A stretch of DNA of 64,000 nt from NCBI RefSeq assembly GCF_012927455.1, contig NZ_JABBPE010000010.1, forward strand, positions 1 through 64,000, written 5' to 3'. The stretch is from Polaromonas sp. (GTDB lineage Bacteria; Pseudomonadota; Gammaproteobacteria; Burkholderiales; Burkholderiaceae_C). Of the stretch, positions 47,658 through 56,788 are shown piece after piece. The notes under the pieces were generated by a model that saw nothing but the letters and a program-made list of their open reading frames with translations, did no database searches and had not been told where the DNA came from. The position numbers and the translations under genes are program-made. The first letter of the stretch is position 1; each line of letters begins with the position of its first letter.

Positions 47658-48272
47658 TTATTTCTCTGTAGGAACATCAGCCGCCGGTGTCATTCCGTGA
47701 GCCGTTTTGGGTTTGCGCCCCTTGAAATCGACCACCGCGGCCAGACGCGCCTGATGAATTTCGTCGAGCGTAAAACCGAGCGCTTGCAGGGGCGCGGGAA
47801 TCCTGTTCTTGCTGACTTTCTGGCCTGGTTTAACGGCGGGCTCATCGCTCCACACAATCTGCCAGGCGGCCGGCGTATCTTTGGACCCAACGCGCTCCAG
47901 CGTGCCGCGGAATTTTTTACGGCTGGCTGAAACCGTCGAACCTGCACTCGCCGCCACACCAATCGGCGCTTTAAGGGTGATGTCGATCAATTCGCCGGAA
48001 AAACGCTCAAAATCTTTCTCGCTGCGCAGCAGCCGGTCAATGCCGGGGGAACTGACTTCCAGCCGCGCATACTCAGCGCCTTCAACTTCCAGCACAAACT
48101 GCAACTGGCGCGTGACCTTTTCGCAATCTTCCGCGTTGACAAACTGTTCAAGCCCGGGAACGTGGGGCATGTCAATCGTCACGCGCAGCAAGCCGCCGCT
48201 CGTGCGCTCGACTTCCACCAGCTCGTAGCCCAGTCCCGTCACCGTTTGCTCAATCGTCTCTTGAATCGCCAT
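47658..48272 (-). CDS. rimP: ribosome maturation factor
   Basis: RimP assists 30S subunit assembly. The 204-residue protein begins MAIQETIEQTVTGLGYELVEVERTSGGLLRVTID, has FVNAEDCEKVTRQLQFVLEVEGAEYARLEVSSPGIDRLL, and a C-terminal SH3-like part. It is about 40 residues longer than E. coli RimP, with a Lys-rich tail and an inserted low-conserved segment (SAGSTVSASRKKFRGTLE). It is the first gene of the rimP-nusA-infB operon, and a terminator lies in its short leader. Confidence 0.94.
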   Translation of the reverse strand: MAIQETIEQTVTGLGYELVEVERTSGGLLRVTIDMPHVPGLEQFVNAEDCEKVTRQLQFVLEVEGAEYARLEVSSPGIDRLLRSEKDFERFSGELIDITLKAPIGVAASAGSTVSASRKKFRGTLERVGSKDTPAAWQIVWSDEPAVKPGQKVSKNRIPAPLQALGFTLDEIHQARLAAVVDFKGRKPKTAHGMTPAADVPTEK

Positions 48273-48308
48273 TCAGTCTTTTTAAATCCGTCTTTGGAAA
48301 ACAAACGC

Positions 48309-48342
48309 CCAAAAAAAATGGGCGGTGAAAACCCGCCCATTT
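48309..48342 (-). terminator. terminator in the rimP leader
   Basis: On the minus strand AAATGGGCGG / CCGCCCATTT form a perfect 10-bp stem with a 7-base loop, followed by eight T residues. It ends only 37 bases before the rimP start. Either it terminates the upstream apbE transcript, or, if the promoter at 48358 is real, it is an attenuator in the rimP leader. A rimP-leader attenuator has been described in enterobacteria. Confidence 0.85.
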
Positions 48343-48357
48343 GGTCGTGAAGGGCAT

Positions 48358-48363
48358 ATTGTA
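48358..48363 (-). promoter_or_regulatory. candidate -10 box for the rimP-nusA operon
   Basis: TACAAT is read on the minus strand 15 bases upstream of the leader terminator. No good -35 is seen at 17 bp. It lies inside a second, smaller inverted repeat (GAAGGGC / GCCCTTC, 48349-48378). It is the only plausible promoter I see between apbE and rimP. Confidence 0.35.
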
Positions 48364-48538
48364 ACGCCCTTCCCGTTCCACGCGAACATTTTTATGCCGG
48401 TTCTCCCTAAAAATGCCTCTGCAAAACACCAACCACCGGTAACTTTAAGCAACGAAAGTTGCAAAAAGCGGAAACTGAAAAAAGTGATGCATTGGCAGAA
48501 CTCAGCATCGCTTCGACGAAGCTTTTTCAGCCGCTTTT

Positions 48539-49573
48539 TTACTGTTTACTACCTGCCAGGCGCTGGCGCATCGCAGGCGTCATCTCGATATTCCGGTTTG
48601 TATCGATCAGCAGCACTTCGTTCAGGCCCAGGCGCTGCGCCATGGCCCGCCAATGCTGTGGGCCGACGACGAAGAGCGGTTTAGTGTTTCCATCGGAGCG
48701 CAAACCTGCATCCGTGCCTCCCGACGTGATGATGGTCACGGACGCCACCAAGTCTATGGTTTGCCCGCTGCGCGGATCAATGACGTGGGGATGGCGTTTG
48801 CCATCCTTCATGAAATAGCGCTGGTAGTCGCCGCTGGTGCCGATCGCTTCGTTGTCATGCAGGTCGACTGCGGCAACCGTGCCCTCGCCGCGCGGGTCGC
48901 GGATGCCGACCTTCCAGGGCCGTTCACCGGGCTGGCCGATCGCCAGAATATTGCCGCCTATATTGACCAGCGCCGCTTTTACACCCGCATCTCGCAGCAG
49001 CCGCGCCGCCCGGTCCAGCGCATAGCCTTTCGCATAGCCGCCCAGGTCCAGCATCACCGCCTTGTTGCGACTTGAAATCCTGGTGCCGTCGTAGCGCAGA
49101 TCGCTCATGCGCGGCTTGGCATCGACCCAGCGCTTGATTTCTGCGGGCGCTGGCGTGTGCACCGTGATGTCGCTGCTCTGAAAGCCCCACAAGCGGATCA
49201 GATGGCCGACCGCCGGATTGAATAAATTGTCCGATCGTTCGGCGAGCCTGGTGGCCGATTGCAGCATGTCGACCATCTCGGCGTCGGCCTGAAACGTCTC
49301 CCCGCGCGCGATGCTCTCGTTCAAGGCGGTCAAGGCGCTGGGCTGCCAGGCATGAAACTTATTGTGCAGCCGGTCAAACTCGCTCAAAACGCTGGCTCCC
49401 AGCCGCTGAGCATCCGCCTGCGATCCGCCGTAGATTGCCACTTCGACCGCAGTACCGAACACATACCCCGGAATACGATGGATCGCGTCAGCGGCGGGAC
49501 TACCACCTGCTGGCAGCAGCAAAAGGAAGCCAACGAGATAATTAAACAGTTTGCGCCGGGCCGTCGAGAACAT
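48539..49573 (-). CDS. apbE: FAD:protein FMN transferase
   Basis: ApbE attaches FMN to Thr residues of flavoproteins such as NqrB/NqrC or RnfG in the periplasm. The 344-residue protein from ATG 49573 has an N-terminal signal or anchor (FNYLVGFLLLLPAGGSPAADA; no lipobox Cys). ApbE motifs follow: GTAVEVAIYGG, EFDRLHNKFHAW, GGYAKGYALDRAARLL, NIGGNILAIG and, near the end, ITSGGTDAGLRSD holding metal-binding residues. The lack of a lipobox means it is probably soluble in the periplasm or anchored by its N-terminal helix. Confidence 0.92.
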   Translation of the reverse strand: MFSTARRKLFNYLVGFLLLLPAGGSPAADAIHRIPGYVFGTAVEVAIYGGSQADAQRLGASVLSEFDRLHNKFHAWQPSALTALNESIARGETFQADAEMVDMLQSATRLAERSDNLFNPAVGHLIRLWGFQSSDITVHTPAPAEIKRWVDAKPRMSDLRYDGTRISSRNKAVMLDLGGYAKGYALDRAARLLRDAGVKAALVNIGGNILAIGQPGERPWKVGIRDPRGEGTVAAVDLHDNEAIGTSGDYQRYFMKDGKRHPHVIDPRSGQTIDLVASVTIITSGGTDAGLRSDGNTKPLFVVGPQHWRAMAQRLGLNEVLLIDTNRNIEMTPAMRQRLAGSKQ

Positions 49574-49648
49574 GGCTTTATTAGAGCATTCACGCAAGCC
49601 GCCACACGCCGTCGTGGTTGATAGTGCATAGGGCGCACGGACAACGCT

Positions 49649-51313
49649 TTAAGCCTGCGACACCAATACCCGGGTGTAGGGATGGCGCGGCGCATCCAGC
49701 ACATCAAGGACGGTGCCCGACTCGACCACCTCGCCGTCCTTCATCACCAGCACCTCATGGGCCATGGCACGAATCACGTCCACGTCGTGGGTGATCAACA
49801 GATAACTCAGCCCGCGTTCGCGCTGCAGGCGCTGCAGCAGCGCCAGCACCTGCTTTTGTATGGTCACATCGAGCGCGCTGGTGGGCTCGTCAAGCACCAG
49901 CAGGCTGGGGTTGATGATGAGCGCACGCGCAATTGCGAGGCGCTGGCGCTGCCCGCCCGAGAATTCATGCGGATAGCGCTGCAACAGGCCCGAAAACTGT
50001 CCCGCTTGCAGGCCTTCCCCCATGCCCACGTCGTCCAGCGATTGCTCGACGCGCTGTCGCCGCTGGCTCGGGTTCAGCGCAGGCTCATGCACCAGCAAGC
50101 CCTCACCGACAATCGCCTCCACCGTCATGCGGGGAGACAGCGAGGAAAACGGATCCTGAAACACCACCTGAACAGCGCTGCGAATGACCCTGTTGCGGGC
50201 CACCTGCCGGCTCCAGGAGTCGCCCGCAGCCTGCAATTGCCCGGAATAAGGCAGCAGTCCCAGGCTGGCCAGGGCTAGGGTGGACTTGCCTGAGCCCGAT
50301 TCGCCGACTACTCCCAGCGTCTTGCCGCGTGGGATAGCAAAGCTGGCGTCTTTGACGGCGACAAATTCACCTCTTTTGAACCAGCCCCTGAAACCGGGGA
50401 TGCCTACCGGATACGCCACGCGCAGATGGCTGGCGCGCATCACCGGCTCGGAAGCTGCCGTCGCGGCTGGCCCTTCGGCCACATTGCGTACCGGCTTGCT
50501 GTCAATAAGCTTGCGGGTGTAGGGGTGCTGGGGGTTGGCAAACACCTCAGCGACGATGCCTTGCTCGACGATGTGCCCGTTTTCCATGACAGCGACGCGG
50601 TCAGCGAAACGCCGCACCAGATTGAGGTCGTGCGTAATCATCAGCACGGCCATGCCGTTGCGGCGCTGCAAGTCGCCGAGCAAGTCCAGAATTTGACCAC
50701 GCAGGGTGACGTCCAGCGCCGTGGTCGGTTCATCGGCCAGCAGCAGCTTGGGCTGGCAGGCCAGCGCCATGGCAATCATGGCGCGCTGGCGTTGCCCGCC
50801 CGACAGCTGATGCGGAAATGCCAAGGCCCGTCTTGCAGCCTCCGGGATGCCCGTATCTGCTAACAATTTGATAGCTGCTTGCGCTGATGCTGCTTGGGAT
50901 ACACCTTGTTTTAGTTGTAGAACTTCGGCAATCTGGTCGCCCACGCTGAACAGCGGGTTCAACGCCGTCATGGGCTCCTGAAAAATCATGGCGATGTCGC
51001 GGCCCCGAATGCCGCGCAACTCGCGCTCGGGCAGAGCCAGCAGATCCACCGCCCCCCTTTGCTCGCTGTCTGGCGTGGCCCCGCGAGCGGCGAACAGCGC
51101 GTGCCCGGCGAGTTCAGCGTTTTGAACCAGCCGCAACAGGCTCAGCGCCGTCACCGTCTTGCCCGAGCCAGACTCTCCCACCAGGGCCAGCTTTTCTCCG
51201 GGCGCGATGGAAAAATTGATGCCGTGAACGACTTCTTTGCCGCCGAAAGCAACGCGCAGGTCTTTGACCTCAAGCAGGGGGTGGGTTGCGTCGTTTTTCA
51301 AAGCGGTTTGCAA
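49649..51313 (-). CDS. yejF: peptide ABC transporter ATP-binding protein (fused double ATPase)
   Basis: The protein contains two ABC ATPase domains in one chain. The first has [23 protein letters not shown] and [12 protein letters not shown]; the second has [23 protein letters not shown] and [12 protein letters not shown]. This is the YejF/oppDF-fusion arrangement that powers uptake of peptides or peptide antibiotics. The frame is open up to 51358 through a GC-rich repeat, so I propose TTG 51313 as start; this is uncertain. Repeat-derived residues [19 protein letters not shown] (50859-50917) lie in frame in the first ATPase. Confidence 0.9.
   Translation of the reverse strand: MQTALKNDATHPLLEVKDLRVAFGGKEVVHGINFSIAPGEKLALVGESGSGKTVTALSLLRLVQNAELAGHALFAARGATPDSEQRGAVDLLALPERELRGIRGRDIAMIFQEPMTALNPLFSVGDQIAEVLQLKQGVSQAASAQAAIKLLADTGIPEAARRALAFPHQLSGGQRQRAMIAMALACQPKLLLADEPTTALDVTLRGQILDLLGDLQRRNGMAVLMITHDLNLVRRFADRVAVMENGHIVEQGIVAEVFANPQHPYTRKLIDSKPVRNVAEGPAATAASEPVMRASHLRVAYPVGIPGFRGWFKRGEFVAVKDASFAIPRGKTLGVVGESGSGKSTLALASLGLLPYSGQLQAAGDSWSRQVARNRVIRSAVQVVFQDPFSSLSPRMTVEAIVGEGLLVHEPALNPSQRRQRVEQSLDDVGMGEGLQAGQFSGLLQRYPHEFSGGQRQRLAIARALIINPSLLVLDEPTSALDVTIQKQVLALLQRLQRERGLSYLLITHDVDVIRAMAHEVLVMKDGEVVESGTVLDVLDAPRHPYTRVLVSQA
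50859..50917 (+). repeat. dispersed repeat translated within yejF
   Basis: CTAACAATTTGATAGCTGC leads into TTGCGCTGATGCTGCTTGGG and TTGTTTTAG. It diverges more than the other copies but keeps the core AAIK frame seen in truB. Confidence 0.7.
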
Positions 51314-51337
51314 GTTGATGCTGCAAAGGAAGGCGGC

Positions 51338-51418
51338 TGCCGCGCCGGGCCGCCCCAAGCAAGTTCAACTCCTTCGAGGGGCAGCGCATTACACAAAGTG
51401 AAAAGCGTGGGGGCCATT
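51338..51418 (-). repeat. GC-rich intergenic repeat between yejE and yejF
   Basis: A fourth copy of the unit seen between guaB and guaA. On the minus strand it begins ATGGCCCCCACGCTTTTCAC right after the yejE stop, contains CCCCTCGAAGGAG, and ends GGGGCGGCCCGGCGCGGC. Its placement relative to the upstream stop codon is the same as at guaB. Confidence 0.9.
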
Positions 51419-52578
51419 TAGTCAGCCTTTCGCGGGTCCAGCGCATCGCGCAGCGCATCGCCCATCAGCGTGAGCAGCAGCAAGGTCACCACCAGCACGC
51501 AGAAAGTCGACAACGAAATCCACCAAGCGTCGATGCTGTTTTTGCCCTGCGACAGCAGCTCGCCCAGCGACGGCGTCCCCGGCGGCACGCCGAGGCCCAG
51601 AAAGTCGAGCGACGTCAGCGCCAAAATGGCCGCGCTCATGCGAAAAGGCAAGAAAGTTACCACCGGCGTCATGCTGTTGGGCAGCACATGGCGAACGATG
51701 ATTTGCCAGTTCGACAGGCCCAGCGCCCTTGCAGCCCGCACGTAGTCAAGCTGGCGGTTGCGCAAAAACTCGGCCCTCACATAGTCTGACAGCCCAAGCC
51801 AGCCGAACAGGCTCAGCAACACTAGCAGCAGCGAAATGCTGGGCGCGAAGACGGCGCTGAAAATGATCAGCAAATACAGCTCGGGCATAGAGCCCCAGAT
51901 TTCCATAAAGCGCTGGAAAGCCAGGTCGGTTTTGCCACCGAAATAGCCTTGGATGGCGCCGGTGATCACCCCGAGCAACACGCCCGTGGCCGTCAGCGCA
52001 AGCGCAAACAGCACACTGACACGAAAGCCGTAAATCAGTTGCGCCAGCAGATCACGCCCGCGGTCGTCGGTGCCGAACAGATTGGCCAGTGTGGGGCGCG
52101 ACGGATTCGGTTCTTTGGCAAAGTAATTCAGGGTTTTCGGGCCGTAGGGGTTGGGCGCAAAAACAGCCCAGTTACCGCCTTTTGTGAGCTTGTCGCGAAT
52201 GAATGGGTCGAGGTAATCCGCGGCGGTCTCGAAATCGCCGCCAAAGACTTTTTCCGGATAAGTCTTAAATATCGGAAAGTAGAAACCGCCCTCATACCTG
52301 ACCATCAGCGGACGGTCGTTGGAGACCAGTTCAGCGGCCAGACTGAGCAGCACCATCGTGCAAAACAGGACTAGGCTGTAAAACCCCAGTTTGTTGCGGC
52401 GAAAACGCTTCCAGGCCCGCCGGGCGGGACTCAGCCCAACGGCGGGGGACGTGTTTAGATTAATTCCGCGGCGGATCGGGCCCGGCCCGGCCGTCGGCGG
52501 CGCCCCCTCAGAGGGGGGGCGGGCAGGGGCAACTTCGGGGGGGTCAATCAAATCGTACACGCGGGTCCACCCAAACAT
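51418..52578 (-). CDS. yejE: peptide ABC transporter permease (YejE type)
   Basis: An inner-membrane permease with about six transmembrane helices. The large periplasmic loop after the first helix (SNDRPLMVRYEGGFYFPIFKTYPEK, GNWAVFAPNPYGP) is typical of YejE. The EAA loop is YVRAARALGLSNWQIIVRHVLPNSM. ATG 52578 overlaps yejB by 35 bp. The N-terminal 45 residues before RRAWKRFRRNKLGF are Pro-rich and partly encoded by a GC-rich repeat-like sequence, so the start is uncertain. Confidence 0.9.
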   Translation of the reverse strand: MFGWTRVYDLIDPPEVAPARPPSEGAPPTAGPGPIRRGINLNTSPAVGLSPARRAWKRFRRNKLGFYSLVLFCTMVLLSLAAELVSNDRPLMVRYEGGFYFPIFKTYPEKVFGGDFETAADYLDPFIRDKLTKGGNWAVFAPNPYGPKTLNYFAKEPNPSRPTLANLFGTDDRGRDLLAQLIYGFRVSVLFALALTATGVLLGVITGAIQGYFGGKTDLAFQRFMEIWGSMPELYLLIIFSAVFAPSISLLLVLLSLFGWLGLSDYVRAEFLRNRQLDYVRAARALGLSNWQIIVRHVLPNSMTPVVTFLPFRMSAAILALTSLDFLGLGVPPGTPSLGELLSQGKNSIDAWWISLSTFCVLVVTLLLLTLMGDALRDALDPRKAD

Positions 52579-53575
52579 AGCAAAGGTCGCTGATCAGCTT
52601 GGTCACCAGGCCGATCAGCGTGAACAAAAACAGCGTGCCCATCACCACCGGGTAGTCGCGCCGGATAACGCTTTCGTAGCTGAGCAGGCCCAGGCCGTCG
52701 AGTGAAAACAGGGTTTCGATCAGCAGCGAGCCGGTGAAAAAAGCACCGACAAAAGCCGCCGGAAAACCCGTGATGATCGGAATTAGCGCATTGCGAAAAA
52801 CATGCTTGTAGAGCACCTGCCGCTCGCCCAGGCCTTTGGCGCGCGCCGTGACCACATACTGCTTTCTGATTTCTTCCAAAAACGCGTTCTTAGTCAGAAT
52901 GGCGGTGACGGCAAAGCTGCCCAGCACCATCGCGGTGACCGGCAGCGCGATATGCCACAGGTAGTCCACGATGCGCGCTCCCCAGCTCATTTCGTCCCAG
53001 GTACTTGACGTCAGGCCGCGAAGTGGAAACCATTGCAGCTGCCCGCCAAAAACCACCAGCAGCACCAGGCCGAGTACAAAACCGGGAATCGCGTAGCCGA
53101 TCAGCACCAACAAGGTGGTGATCAGGTCAAACTGTGAGCCGGCGCGCACCGCCTTGGCCACACCCAGCGGCACGGCTACCAGGTAGCTAATGAAAAACGT
53201 CCACAGACCCAGGCTGATGGAAACAGGCAGTTTTTCGATGATCAGTTGCGACACATCGCGGTTCTGGAAAAAGCTTTTGCCCAGGTCGAACCGCGCGAAC
53301 TGCCCCAGCATCTGCCAGAAGCGTTCAGGCGCCGCCTTGTCGAAGCCATACAGCACCTTGATCTGCTCGATGCGTTTCGGGTCCACGCCCTGCCCGCCGC
53401 GGTAGCTGAAGCCCCCGCCTTCGGCACCGCCTCCACCGGCGCCGGTTTTCGCCTCGGCCAGGTACTGCTCGACCGGGCCGCCGGGCACGAACTGCACCAC
53501 GGCGAAGGTGATCAGCAAAACGCCAAACAGCGTCGGGACCATCAGCAAAATACGTTTGAGAAGGTAGGCGAACAA
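52544..53575 (-). CDS. yejB: peptide ABC transporter permease (YejB type)
   Basis: The 343-residue permease has the DppB-like N-terminus (MFAYLLKRILLMVPTLFGVLLITFAVVQFVPGGPVEQ), an inserted Gly-rich loop (GAGGGGAEGGGF), about six transmembrane helices and the EAA motif YVVTARAKGLGERQVLYKHVFRNA. It starts one base after the yejA stop, so the operon is tightly coupled. Confidence 0.94.
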   Translation of the reverse strand: MFAYLLKRILLMVPTLFGVLLITFAVVQFVPGGPVEQYLAEAKTGAGGGGAEGGGFSYRGGQGVDPKRIEQIKVLYGFDKAAPERFWQMLGQFARFDLGKSFFQNRDVSQLIIEKLPVSISLGLWTFFISYLVAVPLGVAKAVRAGSQFDLITTLLVLIGYAIPGFVLGLVLLVVFGGQLQWFPLRGLTSSTWDEMSWGARIVDYLWHIALPVTAMVLGSFAVTAILTKNAFLEEIRKQYVVTARAKGLGERQVLYKHVFRNALIPIITGFPAAFVGAFFTGSLLIETLFSLDGLGLLSYESVIRRDYPVVMGTLFLFTLIGLVTKLISDLCYVWVDPRVRFD

Positions 53576-55402
53576 TTACTTGGCCCACCAAGTGTAAATA
53601 GCCCAGTTTTCGCCGGCGGCATAAGGCGGCATCGGGTCGTGTCGCGCCAGGCGCCGGTCGTTGAACGCCATGCGGTGGGTAGCGGCTGTCCACTGCGGGA
53701 TCAAGTAATGGCTGTGGGTGATGACGCGCTCCAGCGCGCGGCACGCCGGCAGCAAGTCAGCTTTGGTCTTAGCACTCGTCATGCGCGTGATGATCGCATC
53801 GACAGCCGGGCTGCTGACACCGGCAAGATTGCCGGAATCTTCAGTGATGGCCGCCTTGCTGCCGAACAGATCGGCAAATTCCTGGCCCGGGTTGTTGGTT
53901 CCGGCATAAGCCAGCGTGGTGATGTCGAATTCGAACCGGTTAAGGCGCTGCTGGTACAGCGCGAAGTCGACGGCGCGGTGGTTGAATTCGATGCCGAGTT
54001 TTTCCAGATTGCGCGCCCACGGTGAGACCACACGCGCGCCGCCTTCGTTGCTGTCAAGGTATTCGATCACCATCGCCTCGCCCTTTTGGTTGCGCAGTGC
54101 GCCGTCCCTGATTTCCCAGCCGGCCTGCTGCAGCAGGTCGCGGGCGCGGCGCAGGTTCTCTCGCAGGCCGCTGTCGCCCTCGGTGCGTGGTGGCACAGCG
54201 GGCGGCCCGAAAACCGCGGCGGAAAGCTCTTTGCGCCAAGGTTCCAACAAGGCCAGCTCGTCGGACCCGGGCACGCCCGTCGCCTGGCAATCGGTGTTGC
54301 CGAACAGGCCGCTGACGCGCTGGTAGGCGTTGTAGAACATCTGGCGGTTCATCCACTCGTAGTCCATCGCCAGCCCTAGCGCCTGGCGTACGCGCACATC
54401 CCTGAATTTTTCGCGGCGGGTGTTGATGACATAGCTCTGGAAACCCGATGGCAGGCGGTGTTTGAACTCGCCTTTGACCAGCTCACCCGAGTCGAACTTT
54501 TTGCCATTAACGCGGCGGGCCCAGTCGCCGGCCGAAAAGAAGCGCATCAAGTCGAATTCGCCGGCCTTCAGCGCTTCGAGCCGGGCCGTGTTGTCTTTAT
54601 AAATTTTGACCAGCACGCGGTCGAAATTGGCCGTGCCGCGCCGCACGTTCAAATCCTTGCCCCAATAGTTCGGGTCGCGCAGGTAGGTGATGTCCTTGCC
54701 GAACCGCACCGAGCCGATCTTGTACGGGCCACTGCCGATCGGAATATCCATCACCACCGCATCAAAACGCTTGGGCTTGCCGCCTTCCACTCCCCATTTA
54801 CGGCTGAACACCGGAAGACCGCCGACGGTCAATGGCAGTTCACGGTTCGGTTTCTTGAAGTGGTAACGTACGGCGCGTTCATTGACGACTTCGATGCCGG
54901 CCACGTCTTCCAGCACGGTTTTATAAGCCGGTGAGGTGTAAGGGCCGAGCAGCGTGTCCAGACTGTGCTTGACGTCTTCGGCCAGTACCGGATCGCCGTT
55001 GTGAAATCGCGCTTCCTTGCGCAACGTGAAGGTGGCCGACATGCCGTCTAGCGCCACCGTAACGTCTTCGGCCAGCAAGCCGTAGCCCGACGCGGTTTCA
55101 TCGAGCGAGCCAATCAGCAGTGATTCGAACATCATCTCTGACAGATATGCCGGTGCGTTGCCCTTGATGGTGAACGGGTTGTACTTGTCGAACGTTGACA
55201 CCCGCAAATTGCTAACCAGCCGCAATTCGCCGCCCTTGGGCGCTGCGGGGTCTACGTAGTCGAACTGGGCGAAGCCGGGCGGGTATTTGAGGTCGCTCCA
55301 CAGCGCGTAGGCGTAAGCGGACCAGGATACGGGGGTAAAACACGCCAACAGGACCGGCATTAAAGACATCCTCAAAGCCTGAAAAAAAGACAAATCCCGC
55401 AT
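53576..55402 (-). CDS. yejA: extracellular solute-binding protein, family 5 (YejA type)
   Basis: A periplasmic peptide-binding protein of 608 residues. A signal peptide ([22 protein letters not shown]) is followed by [29 protein letters not shown], the conserved family-5 start, and [26 protein letters not shown]. It gives specificity to the yejBEF importer. In E. coli the system takes up microcin C and supports peptide uptake; here the peptide range is unknown. It is the first gene of the operon. Confidence 0.93.
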   Translation of the reverse strand: MRDLSFFQALRMSLMPVLLACFTPVSWSAYAYALWSDLKYPPGFAQFDYVDPAAPKGGELRLVSNLRVSTFDKYNPFTIKGNAPAYLSEMMFESLLIGSLDETASGYGLLAEDVTVALDGMSATFTLRKEARFHNGDPVLAEDVKHSLDTLLGPYTSPAYKTVLEDVAGIEVVNERAVRYHFKKPNRELPLTVGGLPVFSRKWGVEGGKPKRFDAVVMDIPIGSGPYKIGSVRFGKDITYLRDPNYWGKDLNVRRGTANFDRVLVKIYKDNTARLEALKAGEFDLMRFFSAGDWARRVNGKKFDSGELVKGEFKHRLPSGFQSYVINTRREKFRDVRVRQALGLAMDYEWMNRQMFYNAYQRVSGLFGNTDCQATGVPGSDELALLEPWRKELSAAVFGPPAVPPRTEGDSGLRENLRRARDLLQQAGWEIRDGALRNQKGEAMVIEYLDSNEGGARVVSPWARNLEKLGIEFNHRAVDFALYQQRLNRFEFDITTLAYAGTNNPGQEFADLFGSKAAITEDSGNLAGVSSPAVDAIITRMTSAKTKADLLPACRALERVITHSHYLIPQWTAATHRMAFNDRRLARHDPMPPYAAGENWAIYTWWAK

Positions 55403-55512
55403 GCGACAATTCTGCACTAATTAAGTCGGCAATATTTCACGGCCTGCAGGGACCTACCCTGCTGGAGCCGAGGATTGTTGATCGGTTCACTTGTACATAC
55501 TGGAGCACAAGC

Positions 55513-56307
55513 ATGGGTTTTCTTACCGGCAAAAAACTGTTGATCACGGGCTTGTTGTCCAACCGGTCTATCGCCTATGGCATTGCCAAGTCCTGCCACG
55601 CCCAAGGCGCGGAGCTGGCCTTCAGCTACGTCGGTGAGCGCTTCAAGGACCGTATCACCGAATTCGCGGCCGAGTTTGGTTCCAACCTGATTTTTGACTG
55701 CGACGTGAGCGACGACGCACAGATCGACAAGATGTTTGCCGATCTGTCAAAAACCTGGCCAAAGTTTGACGGTTTTGTGCACAGCATTGGCTACGCGCCA
55801 CGCGAGGCGATTGCCGGCGATTTTCTGGACGGCCTGTCGCGCGAGGGTTTCCGGATTGCCCACGACATCAGCTCTTACAGCTTTCCGGGCATGGCCAAGG
55901 CAGCGCTGCCTTACCTCAACAACAAGTCATCCCTGCTCACACTGAGCTACCTCGGTGCCTTGCGCACCGTGCCTTACTACAACACCATGGGTCTAGCCAA
56001 GGCAAGCCTAGAGGCCAGCGTGCGCTACTTGGCAGAATCCCTGGGGCCGCGCGGTATGCGTTGTAACGGCATCAGCGCCGGCCCCATCAAAACTCTGGCG
56101 GCCAGCGCCATCAAGGATTTTGGCAAGCTACTCAGCATCGTTGCGGCCGCCTCGCCGCTGCGCCGCAACGTAACGATCGAAGAAGTGGGCAATGTGGCGG
56201 CTTTCCTGCTGTCCGACCTGGCATCCGGCGTGACCGCCGAAATCACCTATGTAGACGGTGGTTTCAGCCACACGGCTGGCGCCAGTCGCGACAGCGAGGT
56301 ACTTTGA
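55513..56307 (+). CDS. fabI: enoyl-[acyl-carrier-protein] reductase (NADH)
   Basis: FabI completes each cycle of fatty acid elongation in the cytoplasm and is the target of triclosan. The 264-residue short-chain dehydrogenase has the FabI-type N-terminus [24 protein letters not shown], the catalytic YNTMGLAK (Tyr-x6-Lys) and [18 protein letters not shown]. Length is normal. It is divergent from yejA and followed by repeats, so it is probably a single-gene transcript. Confidence 0.96.
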   Translation: MGFLTGKKLLITGLLSNRSIAYGIAKSCHAQGAELAFSYVGERFKDRITEFAAEFGSNLIFDCDVSDDAQIDKMFADLSKTWPKFDGFVHSIGYAPREAIAGDFLDGLSREGFRIAHDISSYSFPGMAKAALPYLNNKSSLLTLSYLGALRTVPYYNTMGLAKASLEASVRYLAESLGPRGMRCNGISAGPIKTLAASAIKDFGKLLSIVAAASPLRRNVTIEEVGNVAAFLLSDLASGVTAEITYVDGGFSHTAGASRDSEVL

Positions 56308-56309
56308 GT

Positions 56310-56370
56310 CGCTATCTTATTCATAGCTGCTTACGCCCGTAGTTGCTGGGCTACAGGCCTAAATAGCTTC
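56310..56370 (+). repeat. dispersed repeat after fabI
   Basis: GCTATCTTATTCATAGC leads into TGCTTACGCCCGT, GTTGCTGGGCTACAGGC and CTAAATAGC. It lies directly after the fabI stop. Confidence 0.85.
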
Positions 56371-56729
56371 TAAACTGAGATTTTCAGCGTCCGGAAGGAC
56401 TGGCCCGATAAAAACTGTCCGCCGACAGCAGCCCTGGTCTGCCTTCAAGCCAGCAAGAGTGTGGACAGCGACCATAAGAATAGTGCTGGGGTGGGTTCTC
56501 TTGCCATTAGAGGTAAGGGCTGCAAACACAAGGGAAGCGGTGTTTAAAACACGTGCTTGTTCAATAGGCAGGTGCGAGCTACGCAGGCTCCTGTCGCGAC
56601 CTTCCGGTCGGTGAATTCCCTGCTTGTGCCTTGGCACCCGGACCTATAAACTGTACATGCATACAGTTTCATGGCAAACCTTTTGTCCAAGCATTCAGCC
56701 AGCGTCTAAGCTGCAAAAAATTCTTGGAA
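56371..56729. other. intergenic stretch between two repeats, no supported gene
   Basis: About 360 bp flanked by two copies of the dispersed repeat. A 92-codon frame on the minus strand (56359-56637) begins MPRHKQGIHRPEG and contains IEQARVLNTASLVFAALTSN. I recognise no family and it has no good start signal. It could be relic DNA carried between the repeats. Confidence 0.4.
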
Positions 56730-56788
56730 CTATTATTTTGATAGCTAACCACGCCCGTTCTGCTTGGGCCAAAAGCATAAATGATCTC
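56730..56788 (+). repeat. dispersed repeat overlapping the ligE start
   Basis: CTATTATTTTGATAGCTAACC leads into ACGCCCGT, TGCTTGGGCCAAAAGC and ATAAATGATC. The ATG proposed for ligE (56781) lies in the last bases of this copy. Confidence 0.8.

Noticed and set aside
51314-51358. yejF start at 51358
   Set aside because: The first 15 residues are encoded by the GC-rich repeat and the adjoining region, and are not part of the ABC ATPase fold.
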